Assembly: GCA_017849315.1 (NCBI GenBank)
Contig: JAFIHQ010000106.1
Location: forward strand, 1 to 19,468
Direction: 5' to 3'
DNA length: 19,468 nucleotides
Source of the DNA: Treponema sp.
Lineage (GTDB): Bacteria > Spirochaetota > Spirochaetia > Treponematales > Rectinemataceae
The notes beneath the pieces are model-generated. The model saw only the letters and a program-made list of their open reading frames with translations, was not told where the DNA came from and made no database searches. Shown in pieces: positions 14,019 through 19,468 of this stretch (its first letter is position 1; the number at the start of each line of letters is the position of its first letter). The translations under genes and the position numbers were made by a program.

Positions 14019-14057
14019 ATTAAAATGAGTCGCGTTGAGCTAAAATGAATCATGCTG
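14019..14057. repeat. Degenerate 20-bp direct repeats, possibly a relic insertion-sequence end
   Basis: Two copies of the pattern TTAAAATGAGTCGCGTTG / CTAAAATGAATCATGCTG follow each other with a 20-base period. Multiple short direct repeats with an A-rich ATGA core near the ends are known in some IS21-family elements, and a loosely related copy lies inverted about 70 bases further on. No transposase gene is present. Identity as an IS relic is an inference. Confidence 0.35.
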
Positions 14058-14135
14058 TTAAGAATACCGAGTTTTGGTGCCATACCACTTTGTACCCAAC
14101 GCTTTGCAGTCATTTTTGAGCCAGCAAGTAGGAAC

Positions 14136-14181
14136 CCCGCGCCTCCAATATAGAGTCGAAATTGCCGTCAGGGGGCGCGGG
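14136..14181 (-). terminator. G/C-rich stem-loop downstream of the LVIVD gene
   Basis: CCCGCGCC (14136-14143) pairs perfectly with GGCGCGGG (14174-14181); three more pairs including one G-T extend the stem inward to 11 bp, with a 24-base loop. It lies 32 bases past the stop of the minus-strand LVIVD gene. No run of T follows on either strand, so it may be a factor-assisted terminator or a 3'-end stabilising hairpin for that operon. Confidence 0.45.
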
Positions 14182-14212
14182 CCTTTGCTAATGCACACCG
14201 CTCATGAGCAGT

Positions 14213-15739
14213 TCATTGCTTTTTGTAGATGTTGAGGCCGTTCGCCCCTGATGTCACATAAACATAAGAGTCCTTAAACGCGATATTGTGACCATGGATA
14301 TCCGGGTAGTACGTCACCATTACAGGGTTTTCAGGGTCTTTGATGTCGAAGACGTATAACCCTTGGTTCTGTTCAGGTCCGATGTAGAACAGGTATCCTC
14401 CATGAACTGCGATTCTCCCGCCGGAATAGAGCCCATCGATGGTGTATACGATGAGTGGCTTCTTGGGATTGGAGACTGATACGATTTCGATAGAGCCTTC
14501 CCCACTCAACCCATGAACGAAGGCGTAGTCACCGGCGATACAGACACTCTGCACGGTATTGTCGTTTCTGGCCGACACAATCGTGCTTAAAAGTTCTGGT
14601 GAGATTGCATTGCTTGCGTCATAGATTAAGAACCTGTCGCCTCCAGCGCAGTAGAGATATTGGCCTTTTTTTACAATGTCATAATTCCATGCATTCCCCC
14701 CATTTTCCTGGAACGTATGCAGGACCGGCACATTCGGCGATTTAAGGTCCACGGCAACGAAACTGCCAGTGTTGTTTGCATTCGTATATAGGACATGATC
14801 GGAAGATGAGGTCGAGTTGCCCGATCGGGTGACCGTATAGGAAATCCCTGTGTTGATCTGGCGGACGAATTCTGGGTTAGCAGGATCGTTTAGACTCAAT
14901 ACCCTTATCCCAGCGATGCTGGAAGCAACATATGCCGTTTGCCCATGGATAAGGATTCCTTCCGAGTTATCCCATTGATGGGTCTGGTTTGTTTTCCAGG
15001 TCCCGACGATCTTAGCATTTTCCGGATTGGAAATGTCGAGACTGTCGATACAAGGTGCGGCAAAGTCGGACACGAGGAGATAGTCTTTGTAGAAAGCCAT
15101 GCCGAAAATATCCGTCGAGTCTTGCCAGAAGTGTCTGAATGGAACGTTTTTAACCCGAGTCAGGGAACTGAAGGCCTCTTCGCTCGGTGTCAGACCATCT
15201 GGTATATAGGCAGCAATATCTTCAAGCAAGGCGCTTGCAGGATCTGGAGCAGCTATCATGGTGGCTGAATTTGTCCAGTCCGTTTTGAGCCACAGAATGG
15301 GGACTCCAAATTCCGCCGGGCTTTGCAGATAATAATCACACAGATAGGACACCATCCGCTCACCATTCACCGTGGCATATTTTGCAATTTGACCATTTTG
15401 AGTAACGAGCTGCTGTTCCTTGTATTGAGATCCTTGTGTAGGATACAAGGTGGTACCTGTCATAACCATAGAAGATTCTGTGAGTACAAGCTTTGCGTCT
15501 GGTTTTTTGACCCATGTGCCATTGTGAAAGTTCCAGGCGTCGTAGGTTCCGAATACTGCCGTGTCTTGTTGCACCGGTGGGGGTGTCTGGGCTGGGGGAA
15601 CTTTCTTACCGAGACTTGTACAACTGACACAGCTCAATGCTATGCACATTGCAAGCCCAATACAGAGAACAGTACGCCGGGTAGAGGGCTCGCGTCGCAC
15701 GAGACTCTCCCCAAAAGAATGACCTCGTTGTAGGTACAT
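14213..15739 (-). CDS. Lipoprotein with seven LVIVD-type repeats (predicted beta-propeller)
   Basis: This is a 508-aa envelope protein of unknown role. The start is placed at 15739 because GAGGAGGT lies 7 bases upstream; the frame stays open to 15781 without such a site. After a basic stretch (RRTVL) and a hydrophobic segment, Cys37 or Cys40 (ALSCVSCTS) could be lipidated. A spacer rich in Pro/Gln follows, then a first domain (about 60-190). From about 200 the chain has seven repeats of the LVIVD kind, each with a Y-x-Y/V-A strand and an I/L-D-I/V-S-N-P turn, for example YLLVSDFAAPCIDSLDISNP, AYVASSIAGIRVLSLNDPANP, YLYCAGGDRFLIYDASNA, AFVHGLSGEGSIEIVSVSNP and YLFYIGPEQNQGLYVFDIKD. Seven repeats fit a seven-bladed propeller. 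It is 20 bases downstream of the ankyrin gene on the same strand, so the two form an operon. Confidence 0.85.
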   Translation of the reverse strand: MYLQRGHSFGESLVRREPSTRRTVLCIGLAMCIALSCVSCTSLGKKVPPAQTPPPVQQDTAVFGTYDAWNFHNGTWVKKPDAKLVLTESSMVMTGTTLYPTQGSQYKEQQLVTQNGQIAKYATVNGERMVSYLCDYYLQSPAEFGVPILWLKTDWTNSATMIAAPDPASALLEDIAAYIPDGLTPSEEAFSSLTRVKNVPFRHFWQDSTDIFGMAFYKDYLLVSDFAAPCIDSLDISNPENAKIVGTWKTNQTHQWDNSEGILIHGQTAYVASSIAGIRVLSLNDPANPEFVRQINTGISYTVTRSGNSTSSSDHVLYTNANNTGSFVAVDLKSPNVPVLHTFQENGGNAWNYDIVKKGQYLYCAGGDRFLIYDASNAISPELLSTIVSARNDNTVQSVCIAGDYAFVHGLSGEGSIEIVSVSNPKKPLIVYTIDGLYSGGRIAVHGGYLFYIGPEQNQGLYVFDIKDPENPVMVTYYPDIHGHNIAFKDSYVYVTSGANGLNIYKKQ

Positions 15740-15759
15740 ACTGCATACCTCCTCTTTTG

Positions 15760-17037
15760 TTACATTTTCTTCAAGCACCATTCATCAAAGTCATTCTTCA
15801 GGCATCTGACTTCAAAGAGCATATCATCGACATTTACTTGCTGATATCGGCGGTAATAATACGGAATGCTAACAGGTTTGCCATCTCTATCCTTTGCTTG
15901 CTGCGATCCCTCTATCGTCTGCTGAAGCAGTGCATAGGCTTTTACATTGAGCCTCAAGGCCCCGTTGGTACCTGATTGGACGATCTTGACAGATTTGACC
16001 CTGTAGCCATAGACGGACTGGTCTCTGTTGTGCCGGGGGACATAGTTTTGGTCCAGGTATGATTTCATTAAGTAGCTGAGCGTTTTTTCGTCTGGAGTGA
16101 GTGACGAATTATCAACATCGGAACGCTGAACCACTGGGTACTGTACAAACGTAAGCAGCGTAGACAGACTTGCAAGGCCACTTTCGTTGAGCATCAAGTA
16201 GTTCCCAAAATTGTTGTTAGCTATGGCGACTTTTTGTAACCCTTGCACTGAGTTGTCCCCAGAGTCGTCCATAACTGCACCGTGGATAAAGAGATATTCT
16301 GCTATTTCATATGCGGCATCATTGCCACCGGTGCAGGAAAATGCGAAGTTCAAAGCAGATCTCTTCTCTGAGTTCTGCATATTGATGTCGGCTCCATTTT
16401 CCACAAGGACTACGACAGCATCATAATTGCCAACCAAGGCCGCCACTTGCAAAGCCGTCATGCCTCGGAGTTTTTTTGCCGCGTAGTTTATATCTGGTCC
16501 TTTTGAAACGACCGCCCGAACTACATCGCCTGTATAGTCGTACGAAGCTGCCAGTATGAGCGCGTTGTAATCGTCATTGTCATTCATATTGATGTCGAGG
16601 CCTGCATTGACAATTTTCTCGGCAAGATCAAAGTAGTGGGCCCTTAAAGCGAGCCTTAACACCGACTGCTTTGTTGATTTATCCACCAAGTTTACGTTTG
16701 CACCATGTTTAAGGAGCACATCGGCCGACTCTTTGACAAACCTGTCTTCGTTTATGTTAGGTGATTTATAGAGCGTAACGAGTCCACCCAATAGGTTTTG
16801 GGGTAGCACACGGTTTATCAGGTTCCAGAGTGGTGTTCTACCTTGATTGTCTTGGCAGTTTACATCAGCACCATCCGCAATCAATTTCTCCAGTTTGTCA
16901 GGGCGTGGAAAGCCCAGAATATATAGGCTCTTAACATATTTCTGAAGCTCGTCATTTTTTGCCTGATCGGCATAGACACCCGCAACTGATGTCACCGATA
17001 AGGCGACAAGTAGAAGTGCCATCATGAGTTTTTTCAT
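15760..17037 (-). CDS. Exported ankyrin-repeat protein
   Basis: This is a 425-aa exported protein. The start at 17037 has GGAGG 8 bases upstream and begins a clean signal peptide (MKKLMMALLLVALSVTSVAG, likely cut at VYA-DQ); the frame is open further up without support. Residues about 40-275 hold five to six ankyrin repeats, seen as DKLEKLIADGADVNCQDNQG, ADVLLKHGANVNLVDKST, AEKIVNAGLDINMNDNDDYN, RAVVSKGPDINYAAKKLRG, TALQVAALVGNYDAVVVLVE with NGADINMQN, and YEIAEYLFIHGAV. The C-terminal 150 residues are not recognised; they include a DKDGKPVSIPYYYRRYQ-like segment and end in basic residues. It is the first gene of the operon with the LVIVD lipoprotein. Ankyrin repeats suggest protein binding, here outside the cytoplasm, but no partner can be named. 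Confidence 0.85.
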   Translation of the reverse strand: MKKLMMALLLVALSVTSVAGVYADQAKNDELQKYVKSLYILGFPRPDKLEKLIADGADVNCQDNQGRTPLWNLINRVLPQNLLGGLVTLYKSPNINEDRFVKESADVLLKHGANVNLVDKSTKQSVLRLALRAHYFDLAEKIVNAGLDINMNDNDDYNALILAASYDYTGDVVRAVVSKGPDINYAAKKLRGMTALQVAALVGNYDAVVVLVENGADINMQNSEKRSALNFAFSCTGGNDAAYEIAEYLFIHGAVMDDSGDNSVQGLQKVAIANNNFGNYLMLNESGLASLSTLLTFVQYPVVQRSDVDNSSLTPDEKTLSYLMKSYLDQNYVPRHNRDQSVYGYRVKSVKIVQSGTNGALRLNVKAYALLQQTIEGSQQAKDRDGKPVSIPYYYRRYQQVNVDDMLFEVRCLKNDFDEWCLKKM

Positions 17038-17278
17038 ACTTTCTTCCTCCATTGACTTAAAGAACATTAGGTACCTTAGCCAAAACCTTGAGCAGCAAAA
17101 AATTGCCACCCATGGTTCAGCCTTGCTACCTAGTACGTATAGCATTAGTTTGATTGAACCGGTTATTGGGAATCTTGGAATTTTGACTAAGCAAAACGGG
17201 AAAACATCCTAAAGAAATCCTTATACAAGTTTGCCGATTCCGTTGTTATGGCTTCGTAAAGGTTTTCTTGGCCTTATT

Positions 17279-17298
17279 TATTTTTATCGATAAAAATA
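17279..17298. promoter_or_regulatory. Perfect 20-bp palindrome, candidate operator of the fatty-acyl operon
   Basis: TATTTTTATCGATAAAAATA is identical to its reverse complement. It ends 2 bases before the -35 of the MaoC promoter. Its core ATCGATAA (17286-17293) is repeated at 17319-17326, over the -10, 33 bases downstream, about three helical turns. This is the arrangement expected of a repressor bound at two sites on one DNA face. The regulator is not in the window. Confidence 0.65.
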
Positions 17299-17300
17299 TA

Positions 17301-17327
17301 TTGACACTTCTTCTTCAAATCGATAAT
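17301..17327 (+). promoter_or_regulatory. Sigma-70 type promoter of the MaoC-acyl-CoA dehydrogenase-Etf operon
   Basis: TTGACA (17301-17306) is a perfect -35. The -10 is GATAAT (17322-17327, five of six, 15-base spacer) or TAATAT (17324-17329, 17-base spacer). The MaoC start at 17357 follows after a short leader with AAGGAG. Confidence 0.65.
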
Positions 17328-17356
17328 ATTTGCTCGATTTTAAGGAGATTGAAGCA

Positions 17357-17899
17357 ATGAGCATCGAAGTCAAGGGTTTTAGCTTTGAAGACCTCCAGAT
17401 CGGCATGGAAGCCAGTTTTGCAAAGACAGTTACCGAGTCCGATATTGCAAATTTTGCCGGTGTGTCGGGGGACTTTAATCCGGTCCATGTCAACGAGGAA
17501 TTTGCCTCGACCACACGGTTTAAGGGGCGAATAGCCCATGGAATGCTTACCGCGGCCTTCATTTCTACAGTTTTGGGCACGAAGCTGCCTGGTCCTGGAG
17601 CCATTTATGTTTCGCAAAACCTTAAGTTTAAAGCGCCGGTGCACATCGGCGACACCGTTACCGCGAGCGTCCAGGTAATTGCTCTCAATCCGGAGAAGCA
17701 CTTTGCCACATTTAGAACGCTGTGCACCGTAAAGGGGGAAGTTGTGGTGGACGGCGAGGCTGTTTTGCTTGTCCCTTGTGTGAGAGTTGATTCAGCACTT
17801 ACGAGTTCGTCTTCATCGTCCTCTACTACCAAATCATCATCCACTGAAAAAGGAAAGGCCTATGGACTTCCAGTTCGACAAACAGCATCAGCTTCTTAA
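17357..17899 (+). CDS. MaoC-like (R)-specific enoyl-CoA hydratase
   Basis: This is a single-hotdog hydratase of the MaoC/PhaJ type, which adds water to trans-2-enoyl-CoA (or removes it from (R)-3-hydroxyacyl-CoA). The start at 17357 has AAGGAG 9 bases upstream; the frame is open from 17330. It is 180 aa, longer than the usual roughly 140. The hydratase-2 motif is intact with Asp39 and His44 in SGDFNPVHVN, followed by FKGRIAHGMLTAAFIS and the hotdog strands up to VLLVPCVRV (about 140). The remaining roughly 35 residues are a Ser/Thr/Lys low-complexity tail with seven Ser in a row, and its last part overlaps the acyl-CoA dehydrogenase gene by 38 bases in another frame. The tail may come from readthrough of an older stop. 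It is first in the operon with acyl-CoA dehydrogenase and Etf. Confidence 0.88.
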   Translation: MSIEVKGFSFEDLQIGMEASFAKTVTESDIANFAGVSGDFNPVHVNEEFASTTRFKGRIAHGMLTAAFISTVLGTKLPGPGAIYVSQNLKFKAPVHIGDTVTASVQVIALNPEKHFATFRTLCTVKGEVVVDGEAVLLVPCVRVDSALTSSSSSSSTTKSSSTEKGKAYGLPVRQTASAS

Positions 17900-19001
17900 A
17901 CGCCTCTACGACGAGTTTGCCGAGACCGAAGTCAAGCCACTTGCAAAAGAGGTCGATGAAGCGGAGCGCTTCCCGGCTGAAACCGTAGCCAAAATGGCTC
18001 GCATCGGTATGATGGGGATCCCATTCCCTAAAGAATATGGTGGTTCTGGCGGCGACAACCTCGCCTATATCATGGCCGTGGAAGCACTTTCAAAAGTCTG
18101 CGCAACAACTGGTGTCATACTTTCCGCCCATACCTCGCTGTGCGCCGGTCCAATTTGGGAATATGGCACCGAAGAACAACGCCGGAAGTACCTCGTACCC
18201 CTCGCTTCGGGCCAGAAATTGGGAGCATTCGCCCTCACCGAGCCCAATGCCGGTTCCGATGCTGCAAGCCAGCAAACCACCGCGGTAAAGAAAGGCGACC
18301 ACTGGCTACTCAATGGCTCGAAAATCTTTATTACCAATGCCGGTTACGCAGACATTTTCGTCGTCATGGCAATGACAAATCGAGATGCGGGTACGCGAGG
18401 CATCTCGGCATTCCTTGTAGAAAAGGGTATACCGGGCTTTTCGATTGGGAAACACGAGAAAAAGATGGGCATACGCGGCTCCTCGACCTGTGAACTCATC
18501 TTTGAAAACGTCGAGTTGCCGCTGGAAAACCTGCTTGGCAAGGAAGGGGGCGGTTTTGGGCTCGCCATGAAGACGCTGGATGGCGGGCGCATCGGCATTG
18601 CCGCACAGGCAGTAGGCATTGCACAGGGCGCAATAGACGAGACCGTTGCGTATGTAAAAGAGCGCAAGCAGTTCGGCAAATCCATCGCCTCGTTCCAGAA
18701 TACGCAATTCAAGCTTGCCGACATGCAGACCAAAACCGACGCGGCGCGCCTTTTGGTATATCGGGCGGCCTGCAGCAAGGACGCAAGACTGCCGTACAGT
18801 ACGGAAGCTGCCATGGCGAAGCTCTTTGCAAGCGAGACCGCAATGTCGGTGACGACAGAAGCGGTTCAGCTTTTTGGCGGATACGGCTATACGCGCGAGT
18901 ATCCTGTTGAGCGCATGATGCGCGACGCCAAGATTACAGAGATCTACGAGGGGACGAGCGAAGTGCAACGGATGGTCATCTCGGGCGCCATGCTCAAATG
19001 A
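17862..19001 (+). CDS. Acyl-CoA dehydrogenase, short-chain (butyryl-CoA dehydrogenase-like)
   Basis: This is a flavoenzyme that oxidises acyl-CoA to trans-2-enoyl-CoA, or reduces crotonyl-CoA in butyrate formation, passing electrons through Etf. It is 379 aa, the family length. The start at 17862 has AAGGA 8 bases upstream and lies inside the MaoC gene. Blocks in order: N-terminal helical domain with FPKEYGGSGGDNLAYIMAVE, the FAD-contact segment LGAFALTEPNAGSDA, WLLNGSKIFITNAGYADIFV, MGIRGSSTCELIFENVELP, and the C-terminal helical domain with RKQFGKSIASFQNTQFKLAD and AVQLFGGYGYTREYPVERMM. The catalytic base Glu363 is in IYEGTSEVQRMVI, the position used by short-chain/butyryl enzymes. etfB follows 110 bases downstream. 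Confidence 0.93.
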   Translation: MDFQFDKQHQLLKRLYDEFAETEVKPLAKEVDEAERFPAETVAKMARIGMMGIPFPKEYGGSGGDNLAYIMAVEALSKVCATTGVILSAHTSLCAGPIWEYGTEEQRRKYLVPLASGQKLGAFALTEPNAGSDAASQQTTAVKKGDHWLLNGSKIFITNAGYADIFVVMAMTNRDAGTRGISAFLVEKGIPGFSIGKHEKKMGIRGSSTCELIFENVELPLENLLGKEGGGFGLAMKTLDGGRIGIAAQAVGIAQGAIDETVAYVKERKQFGKSIASFQNTQFKLADMQTKTDAARLLVYRAACSKDARLPYSTEAAMAKLFASETAMSVTTEAVQLFGGYGYTREYPVERMMRDAKITEIYEGTSEVQRMVISGAMLK

Positions 19002-19039
19002 GACAGAGACCTTCGCTTTGCTGGGCGCCATGCTCAAAT
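18983..19039. repeat. 17-bp direct repeat of the acyl-CoA dehydrogenase 3' end
   Basis: GGGCGCCATGCTCAAAT occurs at the very end of the gene (18983-18999) and again at 19023-19039, 40 bases apart. The second copy is also followed in the same phase by a stop (AAA-TAA), so the last residues G-A-M-L-K-stop are duplicated in the intergenic DNA. The remaining bases of the unit are not recognisably duplicated. Confidence 0.9.
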
Positions 19040-19111
19040 AATCGACGCGGATAGTCCGATCAAAATGGCCACTATGGCCAGCGCCAATTGGCACTAACAG
19101 AGGAATCATAT

Positions 19112-19468
19112 ATGAAGATAGTCGTTTGTATAAAACAGGTTCCGGATACTACAGAGGTTAAGATTGACCCTGTTACAGGCACCCTTCTGCGTGAGGGAGT
19201 GCCCAGTATCATCAATCCGGACGACAAGAGTGGCCTGGAAGCCGCGCTTACCCTGCGCGAGGCTGCAGGAGGCACCGTGACCGTACTCAGCATGGGCCCA
19301 GCCCAGGCCGACCTGGCCCTGCGCGATGCGCTCGCGATGGGCGCCGACAACGCCATTCTTCTCTCCGACCGGGCCTTCGGCGGGGCGGACACCTGGGCAA
19401 CCTCCCTGACGCTCGCCACCGCGCTCAGGAAGCTCGACTGGGACCTTATCGTCTGCGGACGGCAGGCC
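19112..19468 (+). CDS. etfB: Electron transfer flavoprotein beta subunit (partial, 3' end beyond window)
   Basis: EtfB pairs with EtfA to carry electrons between acyl-CoA dehydrogenase and the redox chain. The first 119 codons are present. The start MKIVVCIKQVPDTTEVKID, the INPDDKSGLEAAL segment, VTVLSMGPAQADLALRDALA, MGADNAILLSDRAFGGADT and the DLIVCGRQA motif before the AMP/FAD site are all typical. AGAGGA lies ahead of the ATG. It is directly downstream of the acyl-CoA dehydrogenase gene, with etfA expected next. Whether this Etf is bifurcating (with Bcd) cannot be judged from this part. Confidence 0.95.
   Translation, partial: MKIVVCIKQVPDTTEVKIDPVTGTLLREGVPSIINPDDKSGLEAALTLREAAGGTVTVLSMGPAQADLALRDALAMGADNAILLSDRAFGGADTWATSLTLATALRKLDWDLIVCGRQA

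Larger units (their letters stand above)
13887..14212. other. Intergenic region closing the A/T-rich cassette
   Basis: This is a 326-base stretch without a convincing gene, between the convergent PLP-enzyme and LVIVD genes. A short A/T hairpin CTTCT-TTAAA-AGAAG lies at 13977-13991. TAAAATGA occurs twice exactly 20 bases apart (14021, 14041) with similar flanks, and a related sequence in reverse (CATTTTTGAGCC, 14111-14122) follows. A large G/C-rich stem lies at 14136-14181. A seven-codon frame M-S-R-V-E-L-K after GGAGATTAAA (ATG at 14025) is probably chance. The repeats suggest a worn mobile-element end. Confidence 0.45.
17038..17356. other. Divergent intergenic region between ankyrin and MaoC genes
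   Basis: These are 319 bases with no gene. The right half holds the MaoC promoter and a palindrome (separate entries). In the left half, on the minus strand, no convincing promoter for the ankyrin gene stands out apart from TATACG (17141-17136) without a good -35. Composition is A/T-rich compared with the genes on the right. Confidence 0.5.

Noticed and set aside
18306..19109. Minus-strand 267-codon frame opposite the acyl-CoA dehydrogenase gene
   Set aside because: It is a shadow frame of a G/C-rich gene whose catalytic and FAD motifs are intact; the translation is Cys/His/Arg-rich without a family pattern.
1..19468. tRNA, rRNA and prophage genes
   Set aside because: No tRNA cloverleaf with a GGTTCGANTCC arm, no rRNA segment and no integrase or phage structural gene was seen on either strand by eye.

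Overview
The window looks like a piece of chromosome from a free-living or gut anaerobic bacterium, most likely a spirochaete (Treponema/Rectinema-like). This is an inference from the gene set: PEGA-repeat, InlB-type-repeat, LVIVD-propeller and ankyrin proteins of the cell envelope, a binding-protein sugar importer with no ATPase gene of its own, and a butyryl-CoA-dehydrogenase/Etf block. No rRNA or other phylogenetic marker is present, so the assignment is weak.

Layout. (1) 1-1754, minus strand: methionine importer genes metQ then metN (metN runs off the left edge); the 336-base leader holds several RNA-like inverted repeats. (2) 2091-2321, minus strand: a small unknown protein. (3) 2538-3842, plus strand: a cysteine desulfidase of the CyuA/UPF0597 family. 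(4) 6534-3913, minus strand: an envelope cluster made of an InlB-repeat lipoprotein, a PEGA-repeat exported protein and a SIMPL-domain protein, with short tandem duplications in front of two of the genes. (5) 6931-13886, plus strand, visibly richer in A/T than the flanks: a YheO/DauR-type regulator, a RidA enamine/imine deaminase, a sugar-binding protein, two CUT1 permeases, a GH29 alpha-L-fucosidase and a gamma-family PLP enzyme of Cys/Met metabolism. (6) 17037-14213, minus strand: an exported ankyrin-repeat protein and an LVIVD beta-propeller lipoprotein. (7) 17357-19468, plus strand: MaoC-type enoyl-CoA hydratase, acyl-CoA dehydrogenase and the start of etfB.

How the genes work together. 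The best candidate for a new system is region 5. It joins a fucoside importer and a fucosidase with no signal peptide to a PLP lyase-type enzyme, a RidA that keeps the family's key residues, and an amino-acid-type regulator. A coherent reading is uptake of a fucosylated amino-acid conjugate, hydrolysis in the cytoplasm, elimination on the amino-acid part and clean-up of the reactive enamine by RidA. This is a hypothesis. No fucose-catabolic genes and no importer ATPase lie in the window. Two near-consensus promoters (TTGACA, 17-base spacer) serve the cassette, each preceded by an A/T-only inverted repeat, and a strong hairpin separates the binding-protein gene from the permease genes. The fatty-acyl operon in region 7 has its own TTGACA promoter, with a perfect 20-bp palindrome just upstream of the -35 and a copy of the palindrome core over the -10.

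Regions 1, 3 and 5 all touch sulfur amino-acid or enamine chemistry (methionine uptake, cysteine desulfidation, RidA, Cys/Met PLP enzyme), which may or may not be functionally linked.
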